NCBI GenBank assembly: GCA_964657885.1
Contig: CAZZWO010000181.1
Span: 1 to 6,350 of the forward strand
Reading direction: 5' to 3'
Length of the DNA: 6,350 nucleotides
Source: BOG-908 sp964657885
GTDB taxonomy: Bacteria > Pseudomonadota > Alphaproteobacteria > Acetobacterales > Acetobacteraceae
In this document: one piece after another, positions 1-4,239 of the stretch
How positions within the stretch are numbered: the first letter of the stretch is position 1
Layout of the letters: every line of letters starts with the position of its first letter
The notes under the pieces: model-generated
Seen by the model: the letters and a program-made list of their open reading frames with translations, nothing else
Database searches by the model: none
What the model was told of the DNA's origin: nothing
Translations under genes and position numbers: made by a program

Positions 1-648
1 CCCGCCATACAGCGCCATGACGTAGAACGGCAGCACCATCGCCATGAACGGCAATTGCCGTCCGATCATCGCGCCGAGCGTCACCGGCGACAGGCCGGTC
101 ACCTGCCCGAGCACGGTCACCGGCGCGCCCAGCGCGCCGAAAGCCACCGGGGCCGTATTGAAGATCAGCGTGAAGGTCAGCGCTTCGAGTGGCGGGAAGC
201 CCACCAGGATCAGCAGCGCGCTGGTGATGGCGACGGGTGTGCCGAACCCCGAGATCCCTTCGAGCAGACAGCCGAAGCAGAAGCCGATGACCACCAGCAC
301 CACCCGGCGGTCGTCCGGCAGGTGGTCGAGGATCCAGTCGCGGAACGCGTCGAAACGGCCCGAGACAACGGCGATGTTGTACAGCAACAGGGCGTTGAAG
401 ACGATCCACATGACCGGCCACAATGCGAAGACGGCGCCGGCTGCGGCCGCGTCGAACGCCAGGCGCGGCGGGAACTGCCAGCCGAGCACCGCCACGACGA
501 GCGCCACGAGCAGGCCGGCGAGCGAGGCCTGCCATGCCGGGCGCCGCAGCACCCCCAGCAACAGCAACACCGTCGCGATCGGCAAAGCTGCCACCAGGAA
601 CGATAATGGCAGGCTGCCCGCGATCGGCGTGAGCTGTTGATGAAACAT
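1..648 (-). CDS. lldP: L-lactate permease, LctP/LldP family (N-terminal part, cut by window edge)
   Basis: Inner-membrane secondary transporter that takes up L-lactate (and usually D-lactate or glycolate) with protons. The reading frame stays open from ATG 648 to base 1, giving 216 residues of a family normally near 550, so the C-terminal part lies off the left edge. Hydrophobic segments are visible at about residues 13-34, 41-57, 66-94, 115-131, 138-151, 157-178 and 199-214. The family signature is clear: FCFGCLLEGISGFGTPVAI (123-141) corresponds to FCFGAFLEGAAGFGAPVAI of E. coli LldP, and NTAPVAFGALG (164-174), GQVTG (181-185) and GRQLPFM (196-202) also match. A G-run lies 4-9 bases before the ATG and is the likely ribosome-binding site, but it is buried in a long hairpin (649-710). 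No lactate dehydrogenase gene or LldR-type regulator is seen in the window. Family assignment is firm; the exact substrate (lactate versus glycolate) is inferred. Confidence 0.95.
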   Translation of the reverse strand, partial: MFHQQLTPIAGSLPLSFLVAALPIATVLLLLGVLRRPAWQASLAGLLVALVVAVLGWQFPPRLAFDAAAAGAVFALWPVMWIVFNALLLYNIAVVSGRFDAFRDWILDHLPDDRRVVLVVIGFCFGCLLEGISGFGTPVAITSALLILVGFPPLEALTFTLIFNTAPVAFGALGAPVTVLGQVTGLSPVTLGAMIGRQLPFMAMVLPFYVMALYGG

Positions 649-710
649 GGTCCCCCCGGCTTTTCCGCCACTTGACCATCGTTTCGAGTGTCGCGAAAGC
701 CGGGAGGACC
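649..710 (-). promoter_or_regulatory. Long hairpin sequestering the ribosome-binding site of the lactate permease
   Basis: On the minus-strand transcript, GGUCCUCCCGGCUUU (710-696) pairs with AAAGCCGGGGGGACC (663-649). All 15 positions pair, fourteen as Watson-Crick and one as a U-G wobble. The stem can be extended inward by CGC/GCG (695-693 with 668-666) and CAC/GUG (690-688 with 671-669), separated by two-base GA bulges, leaving a loop of about 16 bases (687-672). The 3' arm ends directly at the permease ATG and contains its whole G-rich Shine-Dalgarno run (657-652). The 5' arm contains CCUCC (707-703), the same bases as the 16S rRNA anti-Shine-Dalgarno core. There is no U-tract after the stem, so it is not a typical terminator. 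The pairing is seen in the sequence; a role in blocking translation is inferred. Confidence 0.7.
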
Positions 711-712
711 TA

Positions 713-740
713 TCCGAAGGTTTCGGAGGGCGAACCGCCC
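713..740 (-). other. Two abutting small hairpins in the permease leader
   Basis: Directly after the stop codon of the RND-like gene the transcript contains GGGCG-GUU-CGCCC (740-728, five pairs, three-base loop), followed without a gap by UCCGAA-ACC-UUCGGA (727-713, six pairs, three-base loop). Two bases later the long ribosome-binding-site hairpin begins. Neither is followed by a U-run, so intrinsic termination is unlikely. They could protect the 3' end of the upstream message or be part of a folded leader. Pairing is exact; function is unknown. Confidence 0.5.
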
Positions 741-741
741 G

Positions 742-1440
742 TCAGTTCAGGACGATGCCCGCGGGCAGCGGCGAAGTGGTCAGAACGCCGGCGACCCGGC
801 GGTCCAGCGCCGCGCGCGACACGCCGGTCGCCGGCGTGACCACGAGTTCGACCGCCGGGCGTCCGTTGCGGGACAGCGTGGCGACAGGTGCTGCGAGCGG
901 GGTGCGGACCACCGCGGCCACGTCACCGAGGCGCAGCACGCGTTGCCCGGCGCGCACAGGCATGTCGGCGATCGGCTGCACGCCGTTCTGTGCGGCATCG
1001 ATACGTACGGCGAGACGGCCGGGGGCCGAGTTCGCGGCCTGCACCGGCAAAGCGGCCCGCAGGTCGGCCGGCGACACGCCGAAGCGGGCGAGGTGCGACG
1101 CGGTATACTGGACTTCGACCCCAGAACTCTGAAGCCCGTGCAGCGAGACGGCGCCCACGCCGGGCACCGCAAGCACCCGCGCACGCAGATCCTCGGCGGC
1201 ATCGCGCAGGACGACGAGCGAGGCGCCATCTTCCATCGACAAGGTTGCCGATTGCTGAATGGCCGGCGACAGGGTGGGAGCGGCAGGGCGAGCGGGCAGA
1301 AGTGCCATGGCGGCGGCGAGCGTTGCGGCACCCGCGCCCAAGGCGAGGGCGCTCGTGCCGGTCCTGGCGGGACGGGCCTCGCCGGCGGGGGAAGCGTGGA
1401 GGGTAGCGCGAACAGGGCAGGCGGCGAGGGAAAGGAACAT
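742..1440 (-). CDS. Stand-alone RND-permease periplasmic (porter/docking) domain protein
   Basis: A protein of 232 residues. Residues about 67-232 follow the periplasmic PN2/docking part of RND efflux permeases (AcrB, roughly 130-330): a helix LRDAAEDLRARVLAVPGVGAV (78-98), a strand-rich stretch with VEVQYTASHLARFGVSPADLRAAL (108-131), RVLRLGDVAAV (167-177, matching the conserved 'LRDVA' element), SRNGRPAVEL (190-199) and LPAGIVLN at the end. The N-terminus has positive charges (R23, R26) followed by a hydrophobic stretch (29-49, TSALALGAGAATLAAAMALL), which would serve as a signal or membrane anchor. The 12 transmembrane helices, the proton-relay residues and the other porter domains are absent. 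ATG 1440 has GGGAG about 8 bases upstream and a good promoter behind it. Neither flank has room for the rest of a pump (61 bases to the regulator, 93 to the permease). It is either a genuine small periplasmic protein or a remnant of a pump deleted on both sides. Homology is fairly sure; function is unknown. Confidence 0.75.
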   Translation of the reverse strand: MFLSLAACPVRATLHASPAGEARPARTGTSALALGAGAATLAAAMALLPARPAAPTLSPAIQQSATLSMEDGASLVVLRDAAEDLRARVLAVPGVGAVSLHGLQSSGVEVQYTASHLARFGVSPADLRAALPVQAANSAPGRLAVRIDAAQNGVQPIADMPVRAGQRVLRLGDVAAVVRTPLAAPVATLSRNGRPAVELVVTPATGVSRAALDRRVAGVLTTSPLPAGIVLN

Positions 1441-1470
1441 GACCGGGCTCCCGAATGAGGCGACATCCGG

Positions 1471-1499
1471 AAGATAGGTTACCAGCGTTCAGTTAACAA
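1471..1499 (-). promoter_or_regulatory. Predicted sigma70-type promoter of the RND-like gene
   Basis: Read on the minus strand, TTGTTA (1499-1494) resembles a -35 box (4 of 6), followed after exactly 17 bases by TATCTT (1476-1471), a -10 box (4 of 6). Transcription would start near 1464, leaving a leader of about 24 bases with GGGAG before ATG 1440. It lies in the 61-base gap after the TetR-family gene, in a locally AT-rich patch. This is a prediction from consensus match only. Confidence 0.5.
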
Positions 1500-1508
1500 G
1501 GTTAAACT
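1491..1508. repeat. Inverted repeat overlapping the -35 box and the regulator stop codon
   Basis: AGTTAAC (1491-1497) and GTTAAACT (1501-1508) are inverted copies around AAG, with one extra base in the right arm. The inner 13 bases, TTAAC-AAG-GTTAA, pair exactly. The repeat covers the predicted -35 box and the TAA stop of the TetR-family gene (1504-1502). It is AT-rich against a GC-rich background. It could be an operator for the promoter here. It differs from the palindrome upstream of the regulator, so it need not be bound by the same protein. Confidence 0.4.
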
Positions 1509-2188
1509 ACGCGCCTGGCGAGCGGACACGGCGAGGTGAGATCGGCCGCAGGCTCACTCGTGCGGTTTCCGGAGAGGCCGGACAGCAGCAGGTCGAGCGT
1601 CGTGTCGATCAGCTGGTCCGGAGGGGTCTCGAGGTTCTCTGCCTGGTCGAGCAGCAGGGCGGTGACGCCATGCACGGTCGCCCAGATCGCTTCGGCGATC
1701 TGCGGCGCCAGGCCCGCATTGATCGCGCCGATGCGGATCAGCTCGACGATCTGGTCCTGCAGGATCGCAAAGGAGCGGTCGGCCATCTCCAGGGCGCACA
1801 TGTCGACGCCTTCGCGGCGGAACAGCCTGGTCATGAAGGTCAGCCGGTACTCGTCGGGCCGCGCCAGCCCGAACGCGATGTAGGCGCGGAGCCCGGCCCG
1901 CAACCGCTCGAGCTGTGAATGTTCGGGCTGCCGGCTCTGCTCGATCCGGTCGATCAGTTCGGCGAAGGTGTCCTGGGCGATGGCGGCCAGCAACGCATCC
2001 TTGTCGGCGAAATGCATGTAGAGCGCAGTCGGCGAGACACCCACCGCGGCACCGATCCGCCGCATGGTCACGTGCATCACGCCCTGCTCCGCGAACAGGT
2101 GCTTGGCGGCGTCGAGTATCTCGCCGCGGCGGGACGCGCCCTGCCCACGCTTCTTGCGGCTCCGGGCCGGGTCGGTGTTCTGGTCCAT
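1502..2188 (-). CDS. TetR/AcrR-family transcriptional regulator with WHG-type C-terminal domain
   Basis: Ligand-responsive DNA-binding repressor, 228 residues from ATG 2188 (MDQNTD). The basic N-terminus is followed by a canonical TetR domain: RRGEILDAAKHLFAEQG (20-36), then the helix-turn-helix VTMRRIGAAVGVSPTALYMHFADKDALL (40-67). The C-terminal half has YIAFGLARPDEYRLTFM (103-119) and W-x-x-x-HG (W169, H173, G174), typical of TetR_C_33/WHG regulators. A GTG 21 bases further upstream (2209) would add MCKHCSQ, but that stretch is the operator palindrome, has no ribosome-binding site and lies outside the conserved domain, so ATG 2188 is preferred. ATG 2188 also lacks a clear Shine-Dalgarno, so the message may be leaderless or nearly so. 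The RND-like gene follows 61 bases downstream, the usual TetR-next-to-efflux arrangement. Its ligand cannot be told from sequence. Confidence 0.92.
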   Translation of the reverse strand: MDQNTDPARSRKKRGQGASRRGEILDAAKHLFAEQGVMHVTMRRIGAAVGVSPTALYMHFADKDALLAAIAQDTFAELIDRIEQSRQPEHSQLERLRAGLRAYIAFGLARPDEYRLTFMTRLFRREGVDMCALEMADRSFAILQDQIVELIRIGAINAGLAPQIAEAIWATVHGVTALLLDQAENLETPPDQLIDTTLDLLLSGLSGNRTSEPAADLTSPCPLARRVV

Positions 2189-2190
2189 CT

Positions 2191-2205
2191 GTGAACAGTG
2201 TTTAC
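2191..2205. promoter_or_regulatory. Probable autoregulatory operator of the TetR-family gene
   Basis: GTGAACA-G-TGTTTAC is an inverted repeat with 7-base arms, one central base and a single mismatched pair. It ends two bases before the regulator's ATG. Size, symmetry and placement are typical of TetR-family operators. A second, perfect 10-base palindrome, TTGAATTCAA, lies at 2214-2223 in the same AT-rich gap between the cca gene and this regulator. No convincing -35/-10 pair could be fixed here. Binding by the adjacent regulator is inferred. Confidence 0.6.
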
Positions 2206-2246
2206 ACACGTAATTGAATTCAAGCGATTAACGCAGGCCGGCCGGC

Positions 2247-3401
2247 TTATTTCGCGGGCTCGCCCAGCCAAGCCAGACATTGTTCGAGCGTGGCATCGCA
2301 GCCACCGTCCAGCCATCTTGCACGTACCCGCCGCAATGCCTCGCCCAGTGCCGGGCCGGGCTGCCAGCCGGCCGCGAGCGCGTGCCGGCCCTCCAGCGGG
2401 AACACCGGCGTGGGTAACAAGGCCAGCCGGCGCCGCAGGTCCTCGTCGTCCGGATGCGCCAGCCACGAGCGGCCGATCAGGATGGGCGCGCTCTCGTCTG
2501 CAAGCAGCCGCCGCAAATTTGTCTCCGGGGCGCCCGGTTGCGGGACGGGTCCGCTCAGCAAGGCCGCCAGCCGGTCCCGCTCCGCACCCGAAAGCTTGAG
2601 CCGTCGGCTGAGTGCGCCCGGTTCGCCATCCAGCATGGCGGCAAGCCGCAGGATTGCGTCGGCCGGTCCGCCAGCCTGGATCAACGCCGCAAGGCGGGGC
2701 GTCAGAGCAGCCCCGGGCAGCACTTCCTGCAGCACGCCCAGGGTATTCATCAGCTTCAGGGACGGCAGCGGGTCGGTCACCGCGAGTATCCGCTTCAACT
2801 CGCTCCAGACACGCTCGGCCGAGAGCCGCCGCAGGCCTGCCACACCCGCCTGGATGGCGGCGGTCGCCCCGGCATCGGGTGGCGGCCTGCCGTAGCGGGC
2901 GAAGAAGCGAAAGAACCTCAGGATGCGCAGATGGTCCTCGGCCACGCGCGTGGCGGCATCGCCGACGAAGCGCACGCGGCCGGCTTCCAGGTCCGCTTCG
3001 CCGCCGAACGGGTCGTAGAGCCGGCCGGCACGATCCAGCGACATCGCGTTGATGGTAAAGTCGCGCCGCGCTGCATCCTCGGTGAAATCGCTGGTCCAGG
3101 CGACCCGGGCGTGCCGTCCGTCGGTCTCCTCGTCGCGGCGCAACGTCGTGATCTCGAACGGCCGGCCGGCGCTGATCGCGGTGATGGTGCCGTGCGCCTC
3201 GCCGGTGGCGATCGCCCGCAGGCCCGCTTTGCGCAGAGCGGCGGTGATTTCGTCCGGGGTGTCGGGCGTGGCGAGGTCGATGTCTGCCACCGGCAACCCT
3301 GCCAGCGTGTCCCGCACGCAGCCGCCGACCAGCCGCGCGTGTGGCAATGCGGCCAGGACCGGCGCAAGTGCCGGGTCGGACAGGATGGCCGGCAGCGTCA
3401 T
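2247..3401 (-). CDS. cca: tRNA CCA-adding enzyme / poly(A) polymerase-family nucleotidyltransferase
   Basis: Adds or repairs the 3'-terminal CCA of tRNAs using CTP and ATP in the cytoplasm; 384 residues. The class II nucleotidyltransferase head is complete: LVGGCVRD (24-31), the metal-binding pair D40 and D42 in ADIDLAT (39-45), and the nucleotide-recognition segment RRDFTINAMSLD (112-123). YDPFGGEADL (129-138) and RVAEDHLRILRFFRFFARYG (from 152) form the linker to the helical body; the usual 'EDPLR' reads EDHLR here. The C-terminal half is helical and ends EQCLAWLGEPAK. No HD domain is seen, as in the short alphaproteobacterial enzymes. The frame is open up to 3656, but the true start is ATG 3401: the family begins just before the GGxVRD motif, and that ATG overlaps the stop of the preceding gene (ATGA), which implies translational coupling. 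CCA-adding versus poly(A)-adding activity cannot be fully separated by sequence, but the context favours cca. Confidence 0.95.
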   Translation of the reverse strand: MTLPAILSDPALAPVLAALPHARLVGGCVRDTLAGLPVADIDLATPDTPDEITAALRKAGLRAIATGEAHGTITAISAGRPFEITTLRRDEETDGRHARVAWTSDFTEDAARRDFTINAMSLDRAGRLYDPFGGEADLEAGRVRFVGDAATRVAEDHLRILRFFRFFARYGRPPPDAGATAAIQAGVAGLRRLSAERVWSELKRILAVTDPLPSLKLMNTLGVLQEVLPGAALTPRLAALIQAGGPADAILRLAAMLDGEPGALSRRLKLSGAERDRLAALLSGPVPQPGAPETNLRRLLADESAPILIGRSWLAHPDDEDLRRRLALLPTPVFPLEGRHALAAGWQPGPALGEALRRVRARWLDGGCDATLEQCLAWLGEPAK

Positions 3402-3622
3402 CCGGGGTGGCCGGGCTGGATTTCCGTGCCGTTCAGGCGGGCGGGCACGTAGCGGCCGGTGAAGCTGCGGCTTGTCCCGAGCCAGTAGAGCCCGCCGCCT
3501 AACGCCACCAGCAGCAGCAAGGCCGCCACCGTCCCCCGCCTGCTGAGGCCGCGAATGCCGCACAACCAGGCAACAACCAGCCCGACCGGGACCAGCATCA
3601 GGGCAATCTCGGCGTATCGCAT
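3398..3622 (-). CDS. Small membrane protein, DUF6111-like
   Basis: A protein of 74 residues with two hydrophobic segments, about 5-22 (EIALMLVPVGLVVAWLCG) and 32-49 (VAALLLLVALGGGLYWLG), joined by a short basic loop (RGLSRR). The tail RYVPARLNGTEIQPGHPG resembles the conserved 'YVPA...G...PG' end of DUF6111 proteins, which are encoded beside the CCA-adding enzyme in many alphaproteobacteria; I make this match from memory. Its TGA (3400-3398) overlaps the cca ATG, so the two are co-translated. The chosen ATG (3622) has no obvious Shine-Dalgarno; the only other methionine (residue 9) would cut into the first membrane segment. Function is unknown. It is probably an inner-membrane protein. Confidence 0.8.
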   Translation of the reverse strand: MRYAEIALMLVPVGLVVAWLCGIRGLSRRGTVAALLLLVALGGGLYWLGTSRSFTGRYVPARLNGTEIQPGHPG

Positions 3623-3660
3623 GCGGTCTAACTAGGCCGAACCCGGCGTGCCGCATATCG

Positions 3661-3674
3661 GCCGGTTACCCGGC
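3661..3674. other. Small hairpin between the toxin gene and the DUF6111-like gene
   Basis: GCCGG-TTAC-CCGGC forms five exact pairs around a four-base loop in the 70-base gap between the yoeB stop (3693) and ATG 3622. No T-tract follows on either strand, so it is weak as a terminator. The gap also holds two GCATAT copies (3653-3658 and 3680-3685). No convincing promoter for the downstream pair was found here. Confidence 0.25.
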
Positions 3675-3692
3675 GGGTCGCATATGTGCTGC

Positions 3693-3947
3693 TCAATAAT
3701 GCAGGTGGCATTGGGCGATGAGCAGGTCGCCATCCTGCGGCCGGTAAACCAGGCGATGCTCCAGGTTGATCCGGCGCGACCACCAGCCGCTCAACGGCCC
3801 GCGCAGCGGCTCCGGCTTGCCGATCCCCGCGGACGGTGTCCGGCAACACTCGCGGATCAGCAGGTCCACGCGTGCGAGCAGCTTCGGGTCGGCCGCTTGC
3901 CAGTGGAGGTAGTCGTCCCAGGCCTGTTCCGAGAAGACCAGCCTCAA
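3693..3947 (-). CDS. yoeB: YoeB-family toxin (ribosome-dependent mRNA endonuclease)
   Basis: RelE-superfamily toxin that binds the ribosome and cleaves mRNA in the A site when its antitoxin is lost. It is 84 residues, the same length as E. coli YoeB, and aligns without gaps: WDDYLHWQAAD (10-20), GIGKPEPLRGPLSGWWSRRI (41-60), EHRLVY (63-68) and C-terminal HLHY. The catalytic set E46, R59, R65, H83 and Y84 falls at the same numbers as in E. coli; K49 is replaced by arginine. The start is TTG 3947, the only start in register that gives the conserved MRLVFSE beginning. It overlaps the antitoxin stop by four bases (TTGA), so the toxin is translated by coupling at a weak start codon, which would keep toxin below antitoxin. 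The toxin looks intact and active. Confidence 0.95.
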   Translation of the reverse strand: MRLVFSEQAWDDYLHWQAADPKLLARVDLLIRECCRTPSAGIGKPEPLRGPLSGWWSRRINLEHRLVYRPQDGDLLIAQCHLHY

Positions 3948-4198
3948 TCGATCAGCTCGCGCGCCGCCCCCTCGTTGCGGTCGAGTTCGCCGGCCGATTT
4001 CAACAGCCGCTCCGCGTTACGCGGGCTCTGCAGCAGATACCGGGTTTCCTCGTACGAGGCGTAGTCGTCGAACGACAGCAGAACCGCCGCCGGCTTGCCG
4101 CGGTCACGCGTGATGACGACCGGTTCATGGTTTTCCACCACGCTGTCGAGCATCGCCGACAGGTTACGCCGGGCTTCGCTGTAAGATGTCATGCGCAT
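3944..4198 (-). CDS. yefM: YefM-family antitoxin (Phd/YefM)
   Basis: DNA-binding antitoxin that neutralises YoeB and represses the operon. It is 84 residues, against 83 in E. coli. The N-terminal MRMTSYSEARRNLSAMLDSV (1-20) is the Phd/YefM dimerisation and DNA-binding fold, followed by PVVITRDRGKPAAVLLSFDDYASYEET (26-52). The C-terminal YLLQSPRNAERLLKSAGEL (54-72) is the toxin-binding helix region. Two starts are possible, ATG 4198 (MRMTS) and ATG 4192 (MTSYS); 4198 is chosen because E. coli YefM begins MRTISYSEAR. No clear Shine-Dalgarno precedes it, and the predicted -10 box ends only 7 bases away, so the transcript may start at the ATG itself. The toxin gene follows with a four-base overlap. 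Confidence 0.94.
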   Translation of the reverse strand: MRMTSYSEARRNLSAMLDSVVENHEPVVITRDRGKPAAVLLSFDDYASYEETRYLLQSPRNAERLLKSAGELDRNEGAARELID

Positions 4199-4205
4199 GT
4201 GCCGT

Positions 4206-4234
4206 CTTGTACAGCATTTTGTACAATTCAGCAA
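4206..4234 (-). promoter_or_regulatory. Predicted promoter of yefM-yoeB
   Basis: On the minus strand TTGCTG (4234-4229; TTG matches the -35 consensus) is followed after 17 bases by TACAAG (4211-4206; 4 of 6 for -10). The start point would fall about 7 bases on, at or next to ATG 4198. The spacer and -10 are covered by the TGTACA operator. It lies in the 41-base gap after the hydrolase gene, so the module has its own promoter. Confidence 0.45.
4207..4226. promoter_or_regulatory. YefM-YoeB operator (paired TGTACA palindromes)
   Basis: TTGTACA (4207-4213) and TGTACAA (4220-4226) form a perfect inverted repeat. Each arm contains the self-complementary core TGTACA, at 4208-4213 and 4220-4225, with centres exactly 12 bp apart; the right one extends to an 8-base palindrome TTGTACAA. 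The E. coli yefM-yoeB operator has the same TGTACA core in two palindromes with the same centre spacing. The site sits 9 bases upstream of the yefM ATG and overlaps the predicted promoter, as expected for conditional autorepression by the YefM-YoeB complex. Confidence 0.85.
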
Positions 4235-4239
4235 GCCGC

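Noticed and set aside
44..640. Plus-strand open frames of 183 and 198 residues opposite the lactate permease
   Set aside because: They are shadows of the permease, whose minus-strand frame aligns along its whole length with LldP.
649..741. Intrinsic terminator between the RND-like gene and the permease
   Set aside because: Three hairpins are present but none is followed by a U-tract, and the longest ends at the permease ATG.
688..1458. 256-residue plus-strand open frame opposite the RND-like gene
   Set aside because: No recognisable domain and Gly/Arg/His-heavy composition; the minus-strand frame has the RND motifs, a ribosome-binding site and a promoter.
2189..2209. GTG start adding MCKHCSQ to the TetR-family regulator
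   Set aside because: The added bases are the operator palindrome, and there is no ribosome-binding site before the GTG.
2454..3452. 332-residue plus-strand open frame opposite cca
   Set aside because: Low-complexity composition typical of an antisense frame; the opposite strand encodes all nucleotidyltransferase motifs.
3402..3656. N-terminal extension of the CCA-adding enzyme to 469 residues
   Set aside because: The extra 85 residues are Arg/Pro/Gly-rich, read the DUF6111-like gene in the wrong frame, and precede the normal family start by too far.
3653..3685. GCATAT direct copies as a target-site duplication around a mobile element
   Set aside because: They are only about 20 bases apart, do not flank the toxin-antitoxin module, and no transposase or terminal inverted repeats are present.
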